Source: Acetobacteraceae bacterium (GTDB lineage: Bacteria > Pseudomonadota > Alphaproteobacteria > Acetobacterales > Acetobacteraceae). Taken from it: a stretch of 6,567 nucleotides of DNA. The notes under the pieces were generated by a model. That model ran no database searches and was not told the origin of the DNA. It was given only the letters and a program-made list of their open reading frames with translations. This document shows positions 1 to 5,686 of the stretch, in pieces (position 1 is the first letter of the stretch; every line of letters begins with the position of its first letter). Location of the stretch: positions 1-6,567 of the forward strand of contig DAHWBL010000410.1 of the NCBI GenBank assembly GCA_027323595.1, read 5' to 3'. Made by a program: the position numbers and the translations under genes.

Positions 1-444
1 CTGGAGCTGGCGCTGTTCGCGGCCCTTCGCCCCTGGCGGAGCGACGCCATCGCCGACGAGCCGGCCGCCGCCTTCGCCGCCCGCAGCCTCGCCCACCGCG
101 CCCGCCGCATGAAGCGCGCCGGCACCGACCTGTCCGCGCTCGACGACGCCGCGCTGCATGATCTGCGCAAGATGGGCAAAAAGCTGCGCTACACCGCCGA
201 GGCGTTTCGCCCCTGCCTGCCCGGCAAGGCCGGCAAGCGCTTCATGGATCGGCTCGCCGACCTGCAGGAGGAACTGGGCATCGCCAACGACGCCGCCACC
301 GCGAGCGCGCTGATCGGCGAGCTGGGCGGCGGCCATGCCTATGCCGCCGGCGCGCTGGTGGGGCTGCTGGCCGGGGAGCGCGCCCGGCTGCGCCGCCGCA
401 TCGCGCGGGCCTGGCAGCGCTTCAGCGAGCTCGATCCGCCCTGA
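1..444 (+). CDS. CHAD domain-containing protein, C-terminal part (5' end outside window)
   Basis: The frame is open from base 1 to the TGA at 442-444, giving the last 147 residues. No start is needed inside the window; the Met at codon 37 is simply internal. The segment has the helical, Arg/Lys/His-rich make-up of the CHAD (conserved histidine alpha-helical) domain. The signature helix 'LHDLRKMGKKLRYTAEAF' lies at visible residues 52-69, and the second conserved patch 'LQEELGIANDAATA' at 88-101 matches the usual LQ..LG..ND pattern. CHAD proteins are known to bind polyphosphate and often carry an N-terminal CYTH (triphosphatase-like) domain. Whether this one does cannot be seen. The last helices (about residues 115-143) are Arg-rich. 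It is followed by a 192-bp gap and then gltA in the same direction, with no obvious terminator between them. The family call is fairly safe, but the substrate or role is not shown by this fragment. Confidence 0.85.
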   Translation: MELALFAALRPWRSDAIADEPAAAFAARSLAHRARRMKRAGTDLSALDDAALHDLRKMGKKLRYTAEAFRPCLPGKAGKRFMDRLADLQEELGIANDAATASALIGELGGGHAYAAGALVGLLAGERARLRRRIARAWQRFSELDPP

Positions 445-514
445 ACCAGCGGCGCGGGAAGCCGGCGCGGCAAATCAGCTCCGGCGTTATCGAATCGTCC
501 ATCGAATTGGCATT

Positions 515-537
515 GATGTGATACCGCATTGCACATC
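515..537. promoter_or_regulatory. possible operator upstream of gltA (inverted repeat)
   Basis: GATGTG (515-520) and CACATC (532-537) form a 6-bp inverted repeat with 11 bp between the arms, about 100 bp before the gltA start. It overlaps a TGTGATACC stretch (517-525) that could be an extended -10 element, although no convincing -35 lies at the right distance. The repeat looks like a regulator site but is short enough to be chance. The spacing does not fit a standard CRP/FNR half-site arrangement. Confidence 0.2.
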
Positions 538-636
538 GCCGCGTCCCGGCCTTATCTACCGCAATGCAGCACGGCCATGTGCCGCCCCGACGCGCCACCC
601 TCGGTGCGCCGGCCCACGAGCAAGGAACCAGATCGC

Positions 637-1932
637 ATGACCGGGACCGTCACCCTCACCATCGATGGCACCAACAAATCCGCCAAGCTGCCGCTGATCC
701 AGGGCACCATCGGCCCGGATGTCGCCGACATCCGCAAGCTCTACGCGGACCTCGATCTGTTCACCTACGATCCGGGCTATGGCGGCACCGCCGCCTGCGA
801 CAGCAAGATCACCTATATCGACGGCGACCAGGGCGTGCTGCTGCATCGCGGCTACCCGATCGAGCAGCTCGCCACCGAATCGACCTTCCTCGAGGTCGCC
901 TATCTGCTGCTCAACGGCGAACTGCCGACCGCGGCGCAGAACGACGAATTCCATAACGGCGTGATGCGCCACACCATGCTGCATGAGCAGCTGCGCAGCT
1001 TCTACAGCGGCTTCCGCCGCGACGCCCACCCGATGGCGGTGATGTGCGGCGTGGTCGGCGCGCTGTCGGCCTTCTATCACGACAGCCTGGACATCAACGA
1101 CCCCGAGCACCGGCGCATCAGCGCCTTCCGGCTGATCGCCAAGCTGCCCACCATCGCCGCCTGGGCGTTCAAATATTCGATCGGTCAGCCGTTCGTGTAT
1201 CCGCGCAACGATCTCGGCTATGCCGAGAATTTCCTGCACATGATCAACGCGGTGCCGGCCGAGACCTATCATGTCAGCCCGGTGCTGGCGAAGGCGATGG
1301 ACCGCATCCTGATCCTGCACGCCGACCATGAGCAGAACGCCTCCACCTCCACCGTGCGCCTCGCCGGCTCCACCGGCGCCAACCCGTTCGCCTGCATCGC
1401 CGCGGGCATCGCGAGCCTGTGGGGCCCCGCGCATGGCGGCGCCAACGAGGCGGTGCTCAAAATGCTCGGCGAGATCGGCCACGTGAAGAACATCCCTGCC
1501 TTCATCGAGAAGGTGAAGGACAAGAACAGCAACGTCCGGCTGATGGGCTTTGGCCACCGCGTCTATAAAAACTACGACCCGCGCGCCAAGATCATGGAGC
1601 AGACCTGCAAGGAAGTGCTCGGCGAGCTGGGCATCAAGGACGACCCGCTGCTCGACCTGGCGATGGAGCTGGAGCGGATCGCGCTGAGCGACGAGTATTT
1701 CATCTCCAAAAAGCTCTACCCGAACGTCGATTTCTATTCGGGCATCATCCTCAAGGCGATGGGCTTCCCCACCAGCATGTTCACCGTGCTGTTCGCGGTG
1801 GCGCGCACCGTGGGCTGGATCAGCCAGTGGAAGGAAATGATCGAGGACCCCTCCCAGCGCATCGGCCGGCCGCGTCAGATCTATACCGGCGCGGGTCTGC
1901 GCGATTACGTCCCGATCACCGCCCGCGGCTGA
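637..1932 (+). CDS. gltA: citrate synthase (GltA, hexameric type II)
   Basis: This enzyme condenses acetyl-CoA with oxaloacetate to give citrate and CoA, the entry step of the TCA cycle, in the cytoplasm. The product is 431 residues, normal for GltA-type enzymes. The catalytic triad is visible: His266 in 'WGPAHGGANEA', His307 in 'FGHRVYKNYDPRA' and Asp365 in 'VDFYSGI', offset by 2-3 residues from E. coli His264, His305 and Asp362. The N-terminal small domain typical of this class is present, with 'TYIDGDQGVLLHRGYPIEQLA' starting near residue 64. The start at 637 is chosen because AAGGAA (622-627) sits 9 bp upstream and the protein then begins 'MTGTVTLTIDG', as is normal for the family. The frame stays open upstream to 529, but that part is unlike citrate synthase and lacks a ribosome site. 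A strong terminator follows 34 bp after the stop, so this is probably the last or only gene of its transcript. NADH inhibition, common for this class, cannot be judged here. Confidence 0.97.
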   Translation: MTGTVTLTIDGTNKSAKLPLIQGTIGPDVADIRKLYADLDLFTYDPGYGGTAACDSKITYIDGDQGVLLHRGYPIEQLATESTFLEVAYLLLNGELPTAAQNDEFHNGVMRHTMLHEQLRSFYSGFRRDAHPMAVMCGVVGALSAFYHDSLDINDPEHRRISAFRLIAKLPTIAAWAFKYSIGQPFVYPRNDLGYAENFLHMINAVPAETYHVSPVLAKAMDRILILHADHEQNASTSTVRLAGSTGANPFACIAAGIASLWGPAHGGANEAVLKMLGEIGHVKNIPAFIEKVKDKNSNVRLMGFGHRVYKNYDPRAKIMEQTCKEVLGELGIKDDPLLDLAMELERIALSDEYFISKKLYPNVDFYSGIILKAMGFPTSMFTVLFAVARTVGWISQWKEMIEDPSQRIGRPRQIYTGAGLRDYVPITARG

Positions 1933-1966
1933 CCGCCGCCGCGCCTTGTGCGCACCGCCTGCCATC

Positions 1967-1994
1967 AGGCCCGACCGAAAGGTCGGGCCTTTTT
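1967..1994 (+). terminator. Rho-independent terminator of gltA
   Basis: AGGCCCGACC (1967-1976) and GGTCGGGCCT (1981-1990) form a perfect 10-bp GC-rich stem closed by a GAAA tetraloop. A run of five T (1990-1994) follows directly. This is a textbook intrinsic terminator 34 bp after the gltA stop. It separates gltA from the DnaA-box region that follows. Confidence 0.95.
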
Positions 1995-2021
1995 GCGTTC
2001 CGCGCCAGGGTTATACCGCAC

Positions 2022-2030
2022 TTATCCACA
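2022..2030 (+). other. DnaA box 1 (perfect TTATCCACA)
   Basis: The nine bases match the strong bacterial DnaA-box consensus TTATNCACA exactly. It lies between the gltA terminator and the next gene, outside any credible coding region. A weaker TTATACCGC, which shares only the TTATNC half, starts at 2011. In GC-rich DNA this AT-rich 9-mer is rare, and a second identical copy starts 19 bp further on, so DnaA binding is likely. Confidence 0.75.
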
Positions 2031-2040
2031 GCGTGGAATT

Positions 2041-2049
2041 TTATCCACA
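2041..2049 (+). other. DnaA box 2 (perfect TTATCCACA)
   Basis: This is a second exact TTATCCACA in the same orientation as the one at 2022, with 19 bp from start to start, roughly two helical turns. Paired same-face boxes of this kind are typical of origins and of DnaA-regulated or DnaA-titrating sites. Confidence 0.75.
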
Positions 2050-2237
2050 AGCCGTTTCACCTGCTGAAATTACCCGCTTCGGCGAATCGTTGCCCTGGCG
2101 CATCCGTCCGATGTTCACCCGCCCGACCAGGCGAACCGGCCAAGCCTCTGATCCGGCATGGCGCGGCGCCGCCGGCATCACGCCGCATTCACGAAAGATT
2201 GATTATCCTGTCCTGGACCTCATAATTGAGTTTACGG

Positions 2238-2251
2238 AAATTCATGAATTT
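2238..2251. promoter_or_regulatory. 14-bp perfect palindrome in AT-rich leader
   Basis: AAATTCATGAATTT reads the same on both strands. It sits about 108 bp before the start of the 290-residue orphan gene, inside the AT-rich tract. It could be a regulator-binding site or part of an unwinding element. No matching second copy is seen nearby, and no convincing promoter can be placed around it. Confidence 0.3.
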
Positions 2252-2358
2252 TTAGTGTCTTTTTTTGTTGGTCCACTACCTGTGGTTACGGTTTTCCTTC
2301 CTGACACATCCTCCAGGTTGCAAACATGCGCCATCGCAGCACACCTCAGGAGAGTTCG

Positions 2359-3231
2359 ATGTTGGGAGAGCATTCCCTCGATGCCATTGTTCGCGCACGC
2401 CTGCTGCAATGGCCGCAGCGTCCGCCGGGCATGCCCGCCGGCCGTGAGCCGGACGCCTGGCTGCGCGGACGACCCGGCGACCCGAGCCTGTCGGGCCATC
2501 CGTTTCTGAAACTGCCCGGCAGCAACCGCCTGCGCACCCTGCCGGACGGGCTATGGCTGCATTTCGCCGGCACCCCGGCGGAGCCGTTCTGCGACATCTT
2601 CGCCATCGAGGCCTGTGGCAGCATGTCCAACCTGCTGGAAAAGCGCGCCCGCTTCGCCCCCAGCACCCAGTCCATGCTGGCGATCTGCCCGGTGCCCTGG
2701 CTGCTCGCCCCGGCCACCGCCGCCGACCCGACACCGCGCTGGTGCCTCACCGGCGGGCTGCTGCGCGTCGCCCCCGCCCTTCCGCTGGCCCTGCCGGTGC
2801 GCGACATCCGCGTGCTGTACGGGCTGAAGCAACGCCATTACGAGGGGTTCCAGGATTGCTCGATGCCGCATCCGCACGAATATTTCGTGACGATGTCCGC
2901 GCTCACCGCCGCCAAGGGCGATCAGCATCCGGCGATGCGCGCGCTGGTCGCCCGCACCGCGGCCAACGCCAATTTTCTCGATGACACGATCGGCTTCCTC
3001 GACACGCCGGACCCGGCTCCGGACGAGGAGCCGAACCCTGACGCACGCCAGCCGCCCAGCGCGCCGCTGCCGCCGCCACCGCCGTTCCACTATCGGGCGG
3101 GCGGCAAATCGGGCCCGCGCGCCGGTGGCCGGGTTGGCGGCGCGCCGATCGTCAGAGCCAGTTGGTCAGGCCCAATTGATCAGGCGCAGTCGCAGCCCCT
3201 GGTCGGACCGGCGTCGGCGCGGGTGACATGA
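2359..3231 (+). CDS. uncharacterised protein, 290 residues
   Basis: I do not recognise the family with certainty. The start at 2359 is chosen because AGGAGAG (2348-2354) lies just upstream, whereas the in-frame ATG at 2326 has no ribosome site and would add 11 residues. The protein has no signal peptide or membrane segment and is probably cytoplasmic. Residues about 45-210 look like a folded domain: a 'GLWLHF' strand near 64-69, the patch 'CDIFAIEACGSMSNLLEKRARF' starting at residue 78, 'PVPWLL' at 111-116, and 'YGLKQRHYEGFQDCSMPHPHEY' starting at 154. From about 216 the sequence is Pro/Asp/Glu-rich, then has a run of proline (about 237-242), then is Gly/Arg-rich. This tail is low-complexity and has poorer codon use from about base 3150, so the true end may differ. 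The D79...E84 pair recalls a nuclease-like pattern, but the expected following Lys is missing, so no activity is claimed. The last 52 bp overlap the convergent gene on the other strand. Confidence 0.75.
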   Translation: MLGEHSLDAIVRARLLQWPQRPPGMPAGREPDAWLRGRPGDPSLSGHPFLKLPGSNRLRTLPDGLWLHFAGTPAEPFCDIFAIEACGSMSNLLEKRARFAPSTQSMLAICPVPWLLAPATAADPTPRWCLTGGLLRVAPALPLALPVRDIRVLYGLKQRHYEGFQDCSMPHPHEYFVTMSALTAAKGDQHPAMRALVARTAANANFLDDTIGFLDTPDPAPDEEPNPDARQPPSAPLPPPPPFHYRAGGKSGPRAGGRVGGAPIVRASWSGPIDQAQSQPLVGPASARVT

Positions 3232-3496
3232 TGGTCGATCCACTCCGCCACCAGACGCCGTGCCTCGTCGAGCGACGCCTCGGGATGGTGAATCCGATAC
3301 AGCGTGGTGCAGGCGCCGAACGCCTCCATGTCCGCCCGGCCGAGCCCGCGCAGGTCCCGATAGGCGGTCACCACCGCGCGTTCGCAGCGCCGATGGGCCA
3401 CCACCGGGCGGTGTCCGCCGCGACCAGCCTGTGCTTCACGCTCGACCACGCGCCCTCCAGTTGCGAACCACTCGCAATCAGCGCGATGATACGCAT
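3180..3496 (-). CDS. small uncharacterised protein, apparently split by a -1 frameshift
   Basis: I do not recognise this family. The C-terminal part is read from about 3400 down to the TGA at 3182-3180. It looks like a genuine helical protein, with 'VVTAYRDLRGLGRADMEAF' followed by 'TLYRIHHPEASLDEARRL' and 'VAEWIDHH'. Its own frame has no good start: the ATG at 3620 lies inside the upstream dehydrogenase gene, and a GTG at 3449 follows GGAGG by only 4 bp. A different frame starts at ATG 3496, 32 bp after the dehydrogenase stop. It gives a natural N-terminus, 'MRIIALIASGSQLEGAW' then 'SSVKHRLVAADTA', with better third-position GC, but hits a TGA at 3370-3368. Joining the two frames by a -1 shift somewhere between about 3415 and 3375 would give a protein of about 105 residues. 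The cause could be a sequencing error, a decayed gene or true recoding. If only the GTG start is used, the product has 89 residues. It is likely co-transcribed with the dehydrogenase gene. Confidence 0.55.
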
Positions 3497-3528
3497 CCGC
3501 GCGCCACGACGCAAGCGCCCCTCGCCGC

Positions 3529-4599
3529 TCAGACCTCGGCCACCAGCTCCGCCAGCGCCTGGCCCACATCCACCGTGCGCGCCGCCCCGCCCAGATCGCG
3601 GGTGCGCGGCCCGCCCTCACCCAGCAGCGCCTCGATCGCCCGCACGATCGCCGCCGCCGCCTCGGCTTCTCCCAGATGCTCCAGCATCATCGCGCCAGAC
3701 CAGATCTGCCCGATCGGGTTGCAGATCCCCCGCCCGGCGATGTCGGGCGCGGAGCCATGCACCGGCTCGAACATCGACGGATGCACCCGCTCGGGGTTGA
3801 TGTTGGCCGACGGCGCGATGCCGATCGAGCCGGCCACCGCCGGCCCCAGATCGCTCAATATGTCGCCGAACAGATTGGACCCGACCACCACGTCAAACCA
3901 GTCCGGATGGGCGACGAAATGCGCGGTCAGGATGTCGATGTGGTACTGCGACCGCTTCACCCCCGGATAATCCTGGCCGACCGCGGCGAACCGCTCATCC
4001 CAGAACGGCATGGTGTGGATGATGCCGTTGGATTTGGTGGCCGAGGCAAGCTGGCGCCGCGGCCGCGCATTGGCCAGTTCGAAGGCGTAGCGCAGCACCC
4101 GGTCGGTGCCGAAGCGGGTGAACACCGACAGCTGGCTCGCCTGCTCCCGGTCGGTGCCCTCGAACTGGCGTCCGCCGATCGAGGAATATTCGCCCTCGGT
4201 GTTCTCGCGCACCACGATGAAATCGATGTCGGCCGCGGTGCGCCCGGCGAGCGGCGAGGACAGTCCGGGCATCAGCCGGCAGGGGCGCAGATTGACATAC
4301 TGGTCGAACACCCGGCGGATCGGGATCAGCAGCCCCCACAGCGAAACGTGGTCCGGCACGCCGGGAAACCCCACGGCGCCAAGAAAGATCGCGTCGCTGT
4401 CGGCCAGGCGCTCAAGCCCGTCGGGCGGCATCATCGCCCCGGTGCGCTGGTAGGTCTCGCACGACCAGTCATAAAACACCGGCTCCAGCGCGAAGCCGAA
4501 CCGGGCCGCCGCCACCTCCAGCACCCGCATGCCCTCGGGCACGGTCTCCTTGCCGATGCCATCGCCCGGGATCACCGCGATCCGATACCGTCCGCCCAT
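3529..4599 (-). CDS. tartrate dehydrogenase / D-malate dehydrogenase family protein
   Basis: This is an NAD-dependent, metal-requiring beta-decarboxylating dehydrogenase of the isocitrate/isopropylmalate family, tartrate (TtuC) and D-malate (DmlA) branch. Known members oxidise tartrate and/or oxidatively decarboxylate D-malate to pyruvate. The length of 356 residues is usual. Visible landmarks are 'IPGDGIGKE' (10-18), 'MMPPDGLERL' (56-65), 'PDHVSLWGLLIPIRR' (82-96), 'VRENTEGEYSSIGGR' (130-144) with Tyr138, Lys189 in 'TKSNGI', and metal ligands Asp222, Asp246 and Asp250 in 'HIDILTA' and 'LFGDILSDLGPA'. 'MFEPVHGSAPDIAG' begins at 276. The 'VSLWGLLIPIRR' stretch and 'SGAMMLEHLG' point to tartrate/D-malate rather than isopropylmalate enzymes. 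The start is supported by GGAGG (4611-4607) 7 bp upstream. The gene is divergent from pyrE, and a small frameshifted gene follows 32 bp downstream. No transporter or regulator is visible to settle the natural substrate, so the exact activity is left open. Confidence 0.9.
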   Translation of the reverse strand: MGGRYRIAVIPGDGIGKETVPEGMRVLEVAAARFGFALEPVFYDWSCETYQRTGAMMPPDGLERLADSDAIFLGAVGFPGVPDHVSLWGLLIPIRRVFDQYVNLRPCRLMPGLSSPLAGRTAADIDFIVVRENTEGEYSSIGGRQFEGTDREQASQLSVFTRFGTDRVLRYAFELANARPRRQLASATKSNGIIHTMPFWDERFAAVGQDYPGVKRSQYHIDILTAHFVAHPDWFDVVVGSNLFGDILSDLGPAVAGSIGIAPSANINPERVHPSMFEPVHGSAPDIAGRGICNPIGQIWSGAMMLEHLGEAEAAAAIVRAIEALLGEGGPRTRDLGGAARTVDVGQALAELVAEV

Positions 4600-4706
4600 G
4601 CGCCATCCTCCATTGAACCTCGCCGCGCATCATGGACGCAGCCGCCCCACTTCGCTACGTAGTCGCGCGGATTTGCCGATCGATTTCCCCCATGCAGGAG
4701 GCTCCC

Positions 4707-5432
4707 ATGCCGACCACCGCCCAGACCGACTGGGACCGCGACGCGGCCCTGACCACCGCGCGCATCCTGCTCGAAATCAAGGCGATCAATTTCCGCCCCT
4801 CCGAGCCCTATACCTTCACCTCGGGCTGGAAATCACCGGTCTATATCGACTGCCGCCGCATCATCTACTTCCCCCGCGCGCGCGCCAAAATCTGCGAGCT
4901 GGGGGTCGAGCGCATCAGCCGCCATATCGGTGTCGAAACCATCGAGGTGGTCGCCGGCGGCGAAACCGCGGGCATCCCCTTCGCCGCCTGGATCGCCGAC
5001 CGGATGTCCACGCCGATGGCCTATGTGCGCAAGAAGCCGAAAGGCTTTGGCCGCAACGCGCTGATCGAGGGCGACGTGCCCGAAGGCAAGCGCACCCTGC
5101 TGGTCGAGGACCTCACCACCGACGGCGGCTCGAAAATCCGCTTCGCCCAGGCGCTGCGCGACGCCGGCGCGCTGATCAACCACACCTTCGTCGTGTTCTT
5201 CTACGGCGTGTTCCCCGGCAGCTTCGAAACCCTCGCCGAGATGAACATCGAACTGCACCATCTGTGCACCTTCTGGGACGTGCTGGAAGCCTGCAAGGAC
5301 CGCCCCTATTTCGACGCCGCCTCGCTCGCCGAGGTCCGCCGCTTCATGGAAGACCCGGTGGCCTGGTCGGGCGCGCATGGCGGCATCTCCTCGGCGGCCG
5401 AGGCGCTCGCTTTCAAGGGCGGTGGGGAATAG
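4707..5432 (+). CDS. pyrE: orotate phosphoribosyltransferase
   Basis: This cytoplasmic enzyme transfers the phosphoribosyl group of PRPP to orotate, giving orotidine 5'-phosphate, the fifth step of pyrimidine synthesis. The product has 241 residues, slightly longer than the classical form of about 213 but usual for the alphaproteobacterial type. Visible features are 'FTSGWKSPVYIDCRR' (37-51), the basic 'YVRKKPKGFGR' (106-116) that contributes PRPP/active-site lysines, and the PRPP loop 'LLVEDLTTDGGSK' (131-143) with the acidic pair Glu134-Asp135. The start at 4707 is chosen because AGGAGG (4696-4701) lies 5 bp before it. In-frame ATGs at 4632 and 4692 have no ribosome site and would add residues unlike PyrE. 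It is transcribed away from the dehydrogenase gene across a 107-bp gap in which I cannot place a firm promoter. No attenuator-like leader is seen. A hairpin follows 28 bp after the stop. Confidence 0.95.
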   Translation: MPTTAQTDWDRDAALTTARILLEIKAINFRPSEPYTFTSGWKSPVYIDCRRIIYFPRARAKICELGVERISRHIGVETIEVVAGGETAGIPFAAWIADRMSTPMAYVRKKPKGFGRNALIEGDVPEGKRTLLVEDLTTDGGSKIRFAQALRDAGALINHTFVVFFYGVFPGSFETLAEMNIELHHLCTFWDVLEACKDRPYFDAASLAEVRRFMEDPVAWSGAHGGISSAAEALAFKGGGE

Positions 5433-5460
5433 AACGGACAAACCAGACCCTGGGGCCCTC

Positions 5461-5488
5461 GCCTGCCGACATCGGGGGGCCGGCAGGC
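5461..5488 (+). terminator. hairpin after pyrE, possible weak terminator
   Basis: GCCTGCCG (5461-5468) and CGGCAGGC (5481-5488) form a perfect 8-bp stem with a 12-base loop, 28 bp after the pyrE stop. No T run follows, so it does not meet the usual intrinsic-terminator pattern. It may act as an RNA-stabilising 3' end or as part of a Rho-dependent end. Confidence 0.4.
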
Positions 5489-5554
5489 ACGGGCGATGCG
5501 CGCGTTTCGCGTGACAGTTGAAAAAGCGGCGGCGCTCATCAACCAATAATTTTA

Positions 5555-5583
5555 TTGACCCGCTCGCATTTTTGCCTGATATT
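5555..5583 (+). promoter_or_regulatory. sigma70-like promoter for the exported protein gene
   Basis: TTGACC (5555-5560) matches the -35 consensus in five of six bases. It is followed at 17 bp by GATATT (5578-5583), a -10 with four of six matches; TATTAT at 5580-5585 is an alternative with a 19-bp spacer. The region is clearly AT-rich compared with the flanking genes. Transcription would start near 5590, leaving an untranslated leader of roughly 95 bases before the ATG at 5687. Confidence 0.55.
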
Positions 5584-5600
5584 ATCGCTTGATCCGCAAC

Positions 5601-5617
5601 TATTTCGTATCGAAATA
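5601..5617. promoter_or_regulatory. operator-like palindrome TATTTCG-TAT-CGAAATA
   Basis: Two perfect 7-bp arms are separated by 3 bp, just downstream of the predicted -10 and transcription start. That is where a repressor would block transcription of the exported-protein gene. A second, weaker promoter (TTGATC at 5589-5594 with AAATAT at 5613-5618) would overlap it. No regulator gene is in the window, so the binding protein is unknown. Confidence 0.45.
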
Positions 5618-5686
5618 TACCGGCCTACCGCCTGCGGTTTTCGGACATATTCGGCTTTCAGACACGCTTGGCAAACAGGGGGGAAC

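Larger units (their letters stand above)
1995..2358. other. non-coding gap with DnaA boxes and AT-rich tract (origin-like or regulatory)
   Basis: I find no credible gene in this stretch; the open frames crossing it start inside gltA or have poor codon use. From left to right it holds the two perfect DnaA boxes, then a GC-rich part (about 2050-2190), then a markedly AT-rich part (about 2195-2300). The AT-rich part contains a 14-bp perfect palindrome and a run of seven T (2260-2266). TGTGGTTAC at 2281-2289 is a reverse-strand near-match to a DnaA box (7 of 9). DnaA boxes next to an AT-rich unwinding element is the general plan of a bacterial oriC. It could equally be a DnaA-responsive promoter region for the downstream gene. 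I see no CtrA-type TTAA-N7-TTAA site, and no dnaA, dnaN, hemE or parAB gene within the window to support an origin. Confidence 0.4.

Noticed and set aside
556..1965. Long open frame on the minus strand opposite gltA (469 codons)
   Set aside because: It mirrors gltA codon for codon, has a His/Gly/Arg/Ala-rich composition typical of antisense frames in GC-rich DNA, and spans the gltA stop. The plus strand encodes an unmistakable citrate synthase.
2260..2266. Run of seven T as an intrinsic terminator
   Set aside because: No GC-rich hairpin precedes it; it is better seen as part of the AT-rich tract.
2592..2645. PD-(D/E)XK nuclease motif in the orphan protein (D79, E84)
   Set aside because: The expected Lys two residues after the Glu is Cys86 instead, so the motif is incomplete and cannot support a nuclease call.
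2551..3090. Minus-strand open frames opposite the orphan gene
   Set aside because: They are Arg/Gly-rich with no ribosome site. The plus-strand frame has a good ribosome site and more natural protein composition.
3117..3145. 8-bp inverted repeat GCGCGCCG/CGGCGCGC as a terminator between convergent genes
   Set aside because: It has a 13-base loop, no T run on either strand, and lies in very GC-rich low-complexity sequence where such pairs arise easily.
3676..4662. Long plus-strand open frame opposite the dehydrogenase gene (328 codons)
   Set aside because: It is an antisense shadow with biased composition (Arg/His/Gly/Pro), while the minus strand carries all dehydrogenase motifs.
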